Below are positions 1 through 6,098 of a stretch of 9,633 nt of DNA, piece by piece. Location: the NCBI GenBank assembly GCA_937952095.1, contig CALFYG010000236.1, positions 1-9,633 of the forward strand. Direction: 5' to 3'. Both the position numbers and the translations under genes were made by a program. The notes under the pieces were generated by a model. The model saw nothing but the letters and a program-made list of their open reading frames with translations, was not told the DNA's origin and ran no database searches. Source of the stretch: an uncultured Micrococcales bacterium (GTDB lineage Bacteria > Actinomycetota > Actinomycetes > S36-B12 > UBA10799). Within the stretch, counting starts at the first letter, position 1; every line of letters begins with the position of its first letter.

Positions 1-1160
1 TCTTCGGCTGCCACCCGCGCCCCGGCAGAAAGGACCCGCCGGTCCTGATCGCTGAGCCCTGCGTACTCCCGCAGACGCTCGGCCAGGGCTGCGGCGTCCC
101 CTCGCGGAAAGGACGCCAAGTGCGCGAGCCGTGGCGGGTAGTACGACCGCACACCTGCCGCGATCTCGGCCAGGCCGCTGTGGTCGGCGACCAGCGGCGG
201 ACACCCGCAGGCGGCGGCTTCCGCGGCGACCATCCCGAAGGCCTCGGGGAACACGGAGGGCACCACGCTCACATCCATGAGCGGCCACAGGTAACGCAGA
301 TGCCGGTGCTGCAACGGGCCGGTGAACAGCGCCTCCGAGCGGACCTCCAACGCTGCCCGCGCCGGGCCGAAGCCCACGACGATGCCGGGGTACGCCAAGG
401 AATCGACCAGCAGCGGGACCCCCTTCTCCTCGCTGATCTTGCCGACGTACACCACCCGCGGGTGCCCCGCTTCGGCGAAGAAGGCCCGGATCCTTTCGGC
501 GTTCCCGGGGTCGGGCATGCGTTCATCGCCGGTCACATCCGCCGCGCACTCTGCAAGGAGCCCCGCGAGTGCCTCCTCTGCAGGGCGGGGGCACATCTGC
601 TCGGTGTCGACGCCGGGAGGGATGACGGCGATCCGCGCCGGATCCACGTCGAGCAGTTCCTCGATGACCCGCTTGACGTGCTCGGAGCCGGCCACGATGC
701 GCAGACTGTGGCGGACAGTACGGCTGGCCCAGGCGCACAACCGTGGGTTGCCCCGCATGGCGTACTCGAGTTCACTGCCATGCGCTTTCACGATGAAGGG
801 CAGACCCGAGGCAGCCGCCACGGGTCCACCGAGAATCAGGTGGTTGGCGATCAACAGATCCGCCTGGCCCGCCGCCCGGATCGCGTCGGCGTTGGCTGCC
901 ACATATTCGTCGAGTTCGGTGTGGCTGAAGTCCCCGACGTGGGCGGGTTCGGCGTCGGCGTAGGTGTCGAGCACGAAGACCGGTAGGCGCCCCGGGAGCT
1001 CGGGGCGGATGACCTCGCACCCGGCGATCTCGCCGTCGGGGTCCTGGCAGAAGACGGTGACGTCGTGGCCCTGTTGTGCCAGTGTGCGGGCCAGAGCGCT
1101 GGTGTACTCGTTGGAGCCCGTGCCGCTCAGCAGGTATCCGTGCCAGATGAAGATGCGCAC
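1..1160 (-). CDS. GT4-family glycosyltransferase, C-terminus cut by window edge
   Basis: The open frame runs from a GTG at 1160 off the left edge, 386 codons without a stop. An in-frame TAG (1179-1181) lies upstream and GTG 1160 is the only start after it. The protein looks like a retaining GT-B glycosyltransferase (GT4), which transfers a sugar from a nucleotide-sugar donor. It has a glycine-rich acceptor loop near the N-terminus (SGTGSNE, about 12-18), an N-terminal Rossmann half with KAHGSELE (125-132), the linker PPGVDTE (181-187), the donor-site YVGKISEEKG (238-247) and the family E-x7-E signature FPEAFGMVAAEA (304-315; E306 and E314). GT4 enzymes are near 400 aa, so only a short tail is missing. 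There is no signal peptide or membrane span, so it is probably cytosolic and acts on a lipid or glycan at the membrane. Donor and acceptor cannot be told. It starts 18 bp after the phosphodiesterase gene, likely one transcript. The ribosome site is weak: GGGG about 15 nt upstream. Confidence 0.9.
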   Translation of the reverse strand, partial: MRIFIWHGYLLSGTGSNEYTSALARTLAQQGHDVTVFCQDPDGEIAGCEVIRPELPGRLPVFVLDTYADAEPAHVGDFSHTELDEYVAANADAIRAAGQADLLIANHLILGGPVAAASGLPFIVKAHGSELEYAMRGNPRLCAWASRTVRHSLRIVAGSEHVKRVIEELLDVDPARIAVIPPGVDTEQMCPRPAEEALAGLLAECAADVTGDERMPDPGNAERIRAFFAEAGHPRVVYVGKISEEKGVPLLVDSLAYPGIVVGFGPARAALEVRSEALFTGPLQHRHLRYLWPLMDVSVVPSVFPEAFGMVAAEAAACGCPPLVADHSGLAEIAAGVRSYYPPRLAHLASFPRGDAAALAERLREYAGLSDQDRRVLSAGARVAAE

Positions 1161-1178
1161 ACAACGAACGTAACGCCC

Positions 1179-2099
1179 CTAGAAACGCTGCCCGGCGCCG
1201 TGTGCCGTCGAGCGCCCCGACGCCTCCAACCAGGTGCGTACCTGGGCTGTGTTGTCGGTGGTGATCCCCCAGGCCCCGTCGTCCAGGCATGTCTGGATCG
1301 CCCGCGGGTCGTTGGCGGTCCAGACCATCCAGGTGAGCCCGGCGGTGGCGACCGCCTCGGGCAGGTCCGGCGGGTACACGAACATCGTGTCCAGACCGTC
1401 GAGGCCCCGCTCGACCGCCTGCGCCACCAGCCACCGGACATCGGCCGGCTCCTCGAAGCCGCGGCGAAGGCTGTCCGGCCCCCTGCGGTGCCCTTGGGCC
1501 CAACTGCCGACCTGCCACCGCGGTGTGGTGTCCACGATCCACAGGACCCGGTACGCAGGCGCGGCGGCCTTCAGCGCACCGGCGGTGTCGAGGTTCTTCG
1601 AGATGTACATGAGCTGGTCGGGGCCCAGAGCCTCGGTGGCCGCGAGGATGTCCGGGACCACCTGCGGTCCCTCCTCGACTTCGACGACCAGGGCTCGTCC
1701 CCGCGGCACCACCCTGGTGCAGTCGACCAGGGTCGGAATCCCGCTCTCCGCCCAGGATTCGCCTTTCCATCTCCCGGCGCTGATCTCGAGCAGTTCCCGG
1801 TAGGTCGTCGTCGTGATGCCCCATCCGGGGCGGTCGGTGGTCCGGTCAGTGGTCGAGTCGTGGTGCAGGACCACGGTGCCGTCAGAGGTCCGCCACACGT
1901 CGACCTCGACAGCGTCGGCGCCCTGCGCAAATCCGTATTCGATGGCCGCCAGGGTGTTCTCGGGAGGGCCGGTCGGGTCGTTGTGCCCGTGGCCGGCGCC
2001 GCGGTGTGCGACCAGCCGGACGACCCCTGAACCGTTGGGCAGCGCCTGCGTGCGGTGGGAGGCGGCCAGGGCGGCCTTGGCCTGGTCGGGTTCGGTCAC
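1179..2099 (-). CDS. Glycerophosphodiester phosphodiesterase-family protein
   Basis: The 306-aa protein belongs to the GDPD family, a metal-dependent TIM barrel that hydrolyses glycerophosphodiesters to glycerol-3-phosphate and an alcohol. Hallmarks are in order: AHRGAG (31-36; H32, R33), PPENTLAAIEYG (46-57; E48, N49), EVDVWRTSDGTVVLHHD (65-81; metal-type E65 and D67, catalytic-type H80), and the C-terminal barrel strands WMVWTANDP (257-265) and WGITTDN (277-283). The usual mid-barrel E-x-K is replaced by VVEVEEG, so the lysine appears absent. No signal peptide is seen, suggesting a cytosolic enzyme. The frame stays open to an ATG at 2282, but that would overlap the upstream gene by about 150 bp. 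GTG 2099 is chosen because homology begins soon after it and a -10 box lies 7 nt before it. The true substrate is inferred from family only. Confidence 0.9.
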   Translation of the reverse strand: MTEPDQAKAALAASHRTQALPNGSGVVRLVAHRGAGHGHNDPTGPPENTLAAIEYGFAQGADAVEVDVWRTSDGTVVLHHDSTTDRTTDRPGWGITTTTYRELLEISAGRWKGESWAESGIPTLVDCTRVVPRGRALVVEVEEGPQVVPDILAATEALGPDQLMYISKNLDTAGALKAAAPAYRVLWIVDTTPRWQVGSWAQGHRRGPDSLRRGFEEPADVRWLVAQAVERGLDGLDTMFVYPPDLPEAVATAGLTWMVWTANDPRAIQTCLDDGAWGITTDNTAQVRTWLEASGRSTAHGAGQRF

Positions 2100-2106
2100 A
2101 CTGTGC

Positions 2107-2112
2107 AGGCTA
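2107..2112 (-). promoter_or_regulatory. Candidate -10 box, leaderless promoter of the phosphodiesterase gene
   Basis: TAGCCT on the minus strand fits the actinobacterial TANNNT -10 pattern. It sits 7 nt before GTG 2099, so transcription would start at or next to the start codon. No Shine-Dalgarno sequence is present in the preceding 25 nt and no clear -35 hexamer is seen. It lies in the 34-bp gap after the upstream minus-strand gene. Confidence 0.45.
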
Positions 2113-2133
2113 CGCCCGGGGCGCTGTTGCGGA

Positions 2134-2607
2134 TCATTCTGTGACGGCCCAGCGACCACGCATCGCGTGGATGGCCGTGGCACCGCTGCGAGCGGCGGCC
2201 TCGAGGTCGACCCCCGGGTGGACATCCGGCTGCAGAGCGATCGCGCAGCGGTTGATCGACATGGTGTGGCGAGCGTCCCCACCGTTCTCCAACGCCGCAG
2301 ACAGAGTGTTGGCGATCTGCATGACGGCGCGGCACTCAGAGACCATCGACGGGGGGAGGGGATCGGTCTGCGCGGCCAGGCCCTGTCCGAGAGCGACGAC
2401 GTCGGCGAACATCGCGTCGATGAGCCCGGCGAGCCCGGGTTCCGCCGGGAAGGATGCCGCCTCCGCCTGGATGGACTCGATGTCCTCGAGATCCTGCACC
2501 CGGTTCGACGGCGACAGCGCCATGTCGAGCAGGACGTCGGCGGCCTCCGACAGCAGCAGGGCGTGGTCGGCGATCACTTCGTGGTTCACAAGGCTTCCTA
2601 CGGACAT
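2134..2607 (-). CDS. Uncharacterised 157-aa predicted helical protein
   Basis: I do not recognise this family. The start is ATG 2607 because GGAGG stands 7 nt before it; an upstream in-frame ATG (2661) lacks such a site. The product is acidic and probably mostly alpha-helical and cytosolic. It begins MSVGSLVNHEVIADHALLLS. The middle is rich in Ala and Leu (about residues 15-105). Near the C-terminus is a segment with repeated histidines (HTMSINRC, HPGVDLE, IHAMRG). There is one Cys in the middle and one near the C-terminus, no signal peptide and no membrane span. It is divergent from the DUF2889 gene, sharing an 87-bp intergenic region, and lies 34 bp before the phosphodiesterase gene on the same strand. 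Codon use matches its neighbours and there is a strong ribosome site, so it is very likely a real gene. Function unknown. Confidence 0.75.
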   Translation of the reverse strand: MSVGSLVNHEVIADHALLLSEAADVLLDMALSPSNRVQDLEDIESIQAEAASFPAEPGLAGLIDAMFADVVALGQGLAAQTDPLPPSMVSECRAVMQIANTLSAALENGGDARHTMSINRCAIALQPDVHPGVDLEAAARSGATAIHAMRGRWAVTE

Positions 2608-2681
2608 ATCAGTTCCTCCATGTCCACGCTGCGCCTGTCTGCCGCCGGAATCCACCAACATGCGGGGAACACTGGGTTAAC

Positions 2682-2687
2682 TAGGCT
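2682..2687 (+). promoter_or_regulatory. Candidate -10 box, leaderless promoter of the DUF2889 gene
   Basis: TAGGCT fits TANNNT and ends 7 nt before GTG 2695, the same geometry as at 2107-2112 and 9135-9140. The spacer GCCGAGG offers no properly spaced Shine-Dalgarno site, so a leaderless transcript is likely. A GTTAAC palindrome (2676-2681) abuts the box and could be an operator, though six bases alone mean little. Confidence 0.45.
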
Positions 2688-2694
2688 GCCGAGG

Positions 2695-3264
2695 GTGAAC
2701 ACACCCCACCACCGGCGGACGATCACTTTCGACGTCGCGGATGACGGCCCGGATTCCGTCGAGGTGGTCGGTCGGCTCAAGGACGAGCGACCGTGGGCGC
2801 AGCGGCCCCAGGATCTGCCGGTCGTGCACGACCTCGAACTCGTCGCGACGGTGTCGTTGGTGGACTTCACCGTGCTGAGCGTGGAGGCGCTGTTCCACAC
2901 CTATCCGCACACCGAATGCCCGCAGATCGCGCAGGCCTACCAGCAACTCGTCGGCGTGCAGGTGGGCCGGGGGTGGACGCGAGCCATGCGGGAACGGCTC
3001 GGTGGTCCGGCCGGATGTACCCACCTGCGAGAGCTTGCGCGGGCGATGGCCCCGGTCCTTGTCCAGGCGGCGTTTTCGGCACGTGTCCGGCAGAACCCGA
3101 GTCGCGAGGGCGACGAGGACAGGCTGCGCACGGTCCTGCCGTTCCTCAGCGGCACCTGCCACATCTGGGCGCCGGGCGGAGTCGGCGAGCAGAAGCTGGA
3201 CGCCGGCTGGGTGCCCGGAACGACCGCGTACCCCGTGCCACCTGTCGAGGATTTCCTGGACTGA
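2695..3264 (+). CDS. DUF2889 family protein
   Basis: The 189-aa protein matches my recollection of DUF2889, a family of unknown biochemical function. It opens with RRTITFDVADDG (7-18) and a short VEVVGRLKDERPW stretch (22-34). HDLELVATVSLVDFTVLSVEA (46-65) follows, then a Cys-containing core around residues 69-110: P71..C75P..A..YQQLVG, VGRGWTRAMRERLGG, and the strongly conserved-looking GCTHLREL (107-114; C108, H110). A further C155-H156 lies in GTCHIW. The conserved Cys/His could suggest a metal or active site, but this is inference. The GTG start follows a -10-like box by 7 nt, and the frame before it holds no family sequence. No signal peptide. The stop codon lies inside the left arm of the palindromic repeat shared with the convergent sqr operon. 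Confidence 0.85.
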   Translation: MNTPHHRRTITFDVADDGPDSVEVVGRLKDERPWAQRPQDLPVVHDLELVATVSLVDFTVLSVEALFHTYPHTECPQIAQAYQQLVGVQVGRGWTRAMRERLGGPAGCTHLRELARAMAPVLVQAAFSARVRQNPSREGDEDRLRTVLPFLSGTCHIWAPGGVGEQKLDAGWVPGTTAYPVPPVEDFLD

Positions 3265-3400
3265 CGCGCACGAGTGTTGCGCGGTTGTCGTCGGGCGGTC
3301 ACGAGTGCTGCGCGGTTGCTGTCTTGCGTGCCCCGAATCGACAACGGTGCAACACTCGCGCTTGGGCACTCACAACCGCGCAACACTCGCGTCGGTCAGT
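3260..3400. repeat. 141-bp nested inverted repeat between convergent genes
   Basis: Four copies of an 18-nt unit lie here: two forward (3271-3288 and 3302-3319) and two inverted (3341-3358 and 3372-3389). The outermost pair is perfectly complementary over 18 nt (CGAGTGTTGCGCGGTTGT). The inner pair differs from it by a few bases. Copies on each side are spaced 31 nt start to start, leaving 13-nt gaps that differ and a 21-nt central loop. The outer arms extend imperfectly to ACTGAC at each end (3260 and 3400), so each arm contains the TGA stop of its flanking convergent gene. RNA from either side could fold into a long hairpin, making a bidirectional terminator or mRNA 3'-end stabiliser plausible. 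No T-tract follows, so classical intrinsic termination is not certain. Other options are a REP/MITE-like mobile palindrome or a protein-binding array. Confidence 0.85.
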
Positions 3401-3542
3401 GATGCCCCTTGTTCACCATCGTGATCATCTTGAGGTTGAGGACCGCGAACCGCCAGCCCTGCTTGAGCACGCTGGTGCGTGCCTTGATCTGCTTGGCGTC
3501 CGGCTGCGGCGCATCGGGGAAGGTCGTCACGTTGTCGTTCAT
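3396..3542 (-). CDS. 48-aa small protein coupled to sqr
   Basis: This small gene begins at ATG 3542, 4 nt after the sqr stop codon. The GGAG of its ribosome site lies inside the last sqr codons, about 8 nt from the ATG, so translation is probably coupled. The product starts MNDNVTTFPDAPQPDAK, followed by a basic stretch with KQIKARTSVLKQGWRF. A short, moderately hydrophobic helix-like segment (FAVLNLKMITMV, about 32-43) comes next, and it ends NKGHH. It is too weakly hydrophobic for a certain membrane helix; an amphipathic membrane-associated helix is possible. I do not recognise a family. Position, spacing and codon use argue that it is real and works with SQR, for example in membrane recruitment, quinone access or assembly; that role is inference. 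Its stop lies in the right arm of the inverted repeat. Confidence 0.7.
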   Translation of the reverse strand: MNDNVTTFPDAPQPDAKQIKARTSVLKQGWRFAVLNLKMITMVNKGHH

Positions 3543-3546
3543 ATGG

Positions 3547-5004
3547 TCACTCCGGGATCAGGTACCAGAAGGGGCGGGCCTTGGCCTTATAGATGAACAG
3601 GTGGTGCAGCATCACCTTCATCCAGTGCGCAGAGAGCCCGATCTCGCCGTAGGTCTCTTGGGTGTCGCGGCCGGACTCCCCGTACTTGCGCTTGTCGGGG
3701 ATTATCGGGAACACCGTCATCGCTGCGGCCTTGCCGTCGCGCCAGCCGGTGCCTGCCGACGCGATACATGCCGCCCCCATCTCGGCCATCGACGCCGTGT
3801 GGACCCTTCCGGCGCTGCCGTGTTTGATCCGCTCGGCGATGGTCTGGGCCACCGCTCGGCCGATCACGCCCGACGGCATCCCGGTGCGCGGTGGGGCCGG
3901 GGCGATCATGGTTCCGTTGGGGCTCTGCTGCGGCCGTGACATCTGGTGCGGGGGCGCGAACGCGATCCCGGCGGCCCAGACGTTGTCGTACTTCACCGAT
4001 TGGTAGGTCTTGGGCCAGTCACTGGCCTCCCACTGCTCGTACGGCTTGGGCGAGTAGTCGGCGTCCACCTTCATGAAGCCACTGGGGGCGAAGACCTGAT
4101 CGGTGATGTCCTCACCGGCGGCGTCGTAGGCCGTGAGGTCCACACCCCGGAAGGGAGGCAGCAGCATCGCGAAGTCGAAGCGCTGCTCACCCTTCGTCCC
4201 GTCCAGCAGTTCGTAATGGACCGCGCCGGGCTCCACGCGTTCCACGTGGGCGGCGAGGATCGCCTTGACGCCGCGCTCGGCGAACAACGACTCGGTGAAC
4301 ATCTGACTCGGGACGACACCGTCCTTCGAGCCGAAATTCATCCCGTCCATGCCGAAGTCGCCGAGGCTGCTCTCATTGGTGATGTAGATGACCTCGGCCC
4401 TGTCGCGGACCCCCTCCTTCACCAGCTGGTCCTCGACGTTGAAGGTGTACTCGAAGGCCGCACCCTGGCATGTGCAGGTGCCGTGGCCCATCCCGATCAG
4501 GAAGGTCTGCGGCTGCCCCTGCTTGAGTTTCCCGATCGACTCGGCCAGGGCCTTCGCGGTCTGCTCGGCGTGGCCGGCGGTGCACACCGACCAGGAGTTG
4601 CCGTCGGGTCCCAGACCCGGGGTGGCTGCGAAGTTGAGCTTCGGCCCAGTGGCGTTGATGAGGTAGTCGTACTCCAGATGTGCGGTCTCGCCCTGCCGCT
4701 GCGGGGAGGTGTACTTCACCGTGATGTGGGGCCGGGGCAGTTCCGCGCTGCCGTCGCCGTGCCACTCGGTGGCCAGCGCCTGATGGAACTCGATGCCCTT
4801 GCGCTTGTAGATGGGTGCCAGCGGGAAGGTCACCTGCTTGGTGTCCATCTGCCCCACACCCACCCAGATGTTCGAGGGGATCCAGTTCCATTTCGAGTTC
4901 GGGGCGACCACAACGACCTCGTGCTCCTTCGGGAGCATTCGTCGCAGGTGCAGCGCCGCGGTGTGTCCCGCGATGCCCGCGCCCATGATGACGGTTCGTG
5001 CCAT
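3547..5004 (-). CDS. sqr: Sulfide:quinone oxidoreductase-like FAD flavoprotein
   Basis: The 485-aa protein is a two-dinucleotide-binding flavoprotein of the SQR/NDH-2 group. SQR oxidises sulfide to polysulfide or persulfide at the cytoplasmic membrane and passes electrons to quinone. Seen: FAD-binding GAGIAGHTAALHL (8-20), the APNSKWNWIPSN segment (34-45) typical of SQR-like proteins, INATGPKL (116-123), a second nucleotide fold with LIGMGHGTCTCQGAAFEY (169-186), and a late FAD-contact strand DNVWAAGIAFAPP (340-352). Cysteines are C141, C177, C179 and C413; C177 or C179 with C413 probably form the redox pair, matching the SQR pattern of a cysteine before GAA(F/Y)E and one near the C-terminal third. 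The C-terminal segment HWMKVMLHHLFIYKAKARPFWYL (460-482) could anchor it to the membrane. GGAGG lies 6 nt before ATG 5004. It is longer than many SQRs (about 400-430 aa) and has an extra Cys in CxC, so a different sulfur substrate is possible. Confidence 0.85.
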   Translation of the reverse strand: MARTVIMGAGIAGHTAALHLRRMLPKEHEVVVVAPNSKWNWIPSNIWVGVGQMDTKQVTFPLAPIYKRKGIEFHQALATEWHGDGSAELPRPHITVKYTSPQRQGETAHLEYDYLINATGPKLNFAATPGLGPDGNSWSVCTAGHAEQTAKALAESIGKLKQGQPQTFLIGMGHGTCTCQGAAFEYTFNVEDQLVKEGVRDRAEVIYITNESSLGDFGMDGMNFGSKDGVVPSQMFTESLFAERGVKAILAAHVERVEPGAVHYELLDGTKGEQRFDFAMLLPPFRGVDLTAYDAAGEDITDQVFAPSGFMKVDADYSPKPYEQWEASDWPKTYQSVKYDNVWAAGIAFAPPHQMSRPQQSPNGTMIAPAPPRTGMPSGVIGRAVAQTIAERIKHGSAGRVHTASMAEMGAACIASAGTGWRDGKAAAMTVFPIIPDKRKYGESGRDTQETYGEIGLSAHWMKVMLHHLFIYKAKARPFWYLIPE

Positions 5005-5038
5005 GTGGTTCCTCCGTACGTCGGGTCGGCCCGGTTGG

Positions 5039-5044
5039 TAGTAT
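5039..5044 (+). promoter_or_regulatory. Candidate -10 box for the TDT transporter gene
   Basis: TAGTAT fits TANNNT. Transcription would start near 5051, inside the G/C palindrome, giving a leader of about 22 nt that contains the GGAGG ribosome site (5061-5065). No strong -35 hexamer is visible. It overlaps the opposing sqr -10 box by five bases. Confidence 0.45.
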
Positions 5045-5045
5045 A
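5040..5045 (-). promoter_or_regulatory. Candidate -10 box for sqr
   Basis: On the minus strand the sequence reads TATACT, a near-consensus -10. Transcription would start near 5033 and give a leader of about 28 nt with GGAGG 6 nt before ATG 5004. The box overlaps the A/T flank of the CCCCC/GGGGGG palindrome, so a protein bound there would block it. Confidence 0.5.
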
Positions 5046-5060
5046 CCCCCGGGGGGTTAG
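5043..5060. promoter_or_regulatory. CsoR/CstR-type operator between sqr and TDT gene
   Basis: ATACCCCCGGGGGGTTAG is a near-palindrome centred at 5050/5051: left half ATACCCCC, right half read in reverse CTAACCCCCC. A/T flanks around facing C and G tracts are typical of operators for the CsoR/RcnR/CstR repressor family. CstR members sense persulfide and control sqr and sulfur-export genes. The site overlaps both divergent -10 boxes, so one repressor could control both transcripts. No repressor gene lies in this window. A Cu(I)-type CsoR cannot be excluded from sequence, but the sulfide gene beside it favours CstR. Confidence 0.6.
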
Positions 5061-5072
5061 GGAGGCGGCACG

Positions 5073-6077
5073 ATGAAGGGACATCCGGCCTGGTACGGAG
5101 CAGTCATGGGAACCGGTGCGGTCGCGCTGGCGCTATCGGTGCAGGCGGTCACCTGGGAGGCCGACTGGTTGCTCTGGATCGCGCGGGGCTTCCTCGTCCT
5201 GGGGTCGGTGCTGGCGGTGGGCCTCTTGCCGCGCTACGCGGGGCGCCTGAAGACGCGTGCCGACCTCGCTCATGAACTGTCCGACCCCGCCCACGGAGCG
5301 ATGCTCGCGACGTTGCCGGCAGGTCTGCTGATCCTCGCCACCGCCTGGGGTCGGGTGGGGTGGCAACCGATCGGGCTGTGGGTCGACCTCTTCCTGCTCA
5401 TCGTCGGAACCGTGGTGGCGGTGGTGCTCGGTGCTGCGTGGTCGGCAGCGATGCTGCGGGAGCCCAAGGGACTCGAAGGGGTCAACGGCGGCTGGCTGAT
5501 CCCGCCGGTCATGAACCTGATCGTCCCCCTCGCGCTGGCGCCGCTGATCCCACACGCGGGCAGGGCGGCGCTGGTCCTCGTACTGGTCGGGTTCGCGTTC
5601 TACGGGATCGGGCTGATCCTGTTCGTGGCGATGCTCACGCTGCTCGTGGCGCGACTGGCCCTGCGTGACCCGCTGCCGGCGCCGATGGCCCCCTCGCTGT
5701 GGATCCCGCTGGCCCCGGCGGGTGTGATGGGACTGGCCCTGCTCCAGCTCCTGAGGGCGGCCACGCAGGCGGGTCTGCCGGGGTACGGCGTGACTGCCGG
5801 CGTCGTGGTCTCGGCGATGGGGCTGGGGTTCGGCCTGTGGTGGACCGGTTTCGCATGGATGGAACTGCGTCGTCTGCGCAAAGCCGGCGGTCCGCCGCGC
5901 CATCCCGGCTGGTGGGGGTTCGTATTCCCGGTGGCGGCAATGGTCCTGAGCCTGGCCACCACGGCCGTGGTCACGGACACACCGGCTCTGAAGGCGATCG
6001 GGGCGGCGGCCACCGTGGGCCTGATGGGGGTTTGGGGCCTGGTCGCCCTCCGCACAGTGGGGATGCTCAAGGCGTAG
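5073..6077 (+). CDS. TDT/TehA/SLAC1-family membrane transporter
   Basis: The 334-aa protein is almost entirely hydrophobic, with about ten membrane spans. It fits the voltage-dependent anion channel/TDT family (bacterial TehA, plant SLAC1, yeast malate and sulfite transporters). Family-like motifs are HPAWYGAVMGTGAV (4-17), IPPVMNLIVPLALAP (143-157), APSLWIPLAPAGV (206-218) and PGWWGFVFPVA (278-288), the last containing phenylalanines in the region where TehA-type channels place a gating Phe. The start is ATG 5073 with GGAGG 7 nt upstream. The length matches the family. Divergence from sqr across a shared operator suggests it moves a sulfur anion, for example exporting sulfite as the related fungal Ssu1 does. 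That substrate is inference; a C4-dicarboxylate or other anion channel is the alternative. Its TAG stop is followed within about 20 bp by the broken xylF remnant. Confidence 0.85.
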   Translation: MKGHPAWYGAVMGTGAVALALSVQAVTWEADWLLWIARGFLVLGSVLAVGLLPRYAGRLKTRADLAHELSDPAHGAMLATLPAGLLILATAWGRVGWQPIGLWVDLFLLIVGTVVAVVLGAAWSAAMLREPKGLEGVNGGWLIPPVMNLIVPLALAPLIPHAGRAALVLVLVGFAFYGIGLILFVAMLTLLVARLALRDPLPAPMAPSLWIPLAPAGVMGLALLQLLRAATQAGLPGYGVTAGVVVSAMGLGFGLWWTGFAWMELRRLRKAGGPPRHPGWWGFVFPVAAMVLSLATTAVVTDTPALKAIGAAATVGLMGVWGLVALRTVGMLKA

Positions 6078-6084
6078 CCACCGG

Positions 6085-6090
6085 TACTAT
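6085..6090 (+). promoter_or_regulatory. Orphan -10-like box before the xylF remnant
   Basis: TACTAT fits TANNNT and lies 8-13 bp after the TDT stop. At the 7-nt spacing used by other candidate leaderless promoters here, no start codon follows (TCT at 6098). It may be the promoter of a gene whose body was lost at the junction, now reading into xylF remnant, xylG and xylH. Chance occurrence is possible. Confidence 0.25.
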
Positions 6091-6098
6091 TCGGACAT

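Noticed and set aside
1179..2282. Longer start (ATG 2282) for the phosphodiesterase gene
   Set aside because: It would overlap the 157-aa gene by about 150 bp, and the added residues resemble no GDPD N-terminus or signal peptide; GTG 2099 is better supported.
120..3369. Long open frames opposite the glycosyltransferase, phosphodiesterase, DUF2889 and 157-aa genes
   Set aside because: They are Arg/Gly/Pro-rich high-GC shadow frames with no recognisable domain and no ribosome site, and they overlap genes with clear motifs.
3271..3389. Repeated 18-nt units with 13-nt gaps, resembling a tiny CRISPR array
   Set aside because: Only two copies per orientation, opposite orientations, gaps far too short for spacers, and no cas genes nearby.
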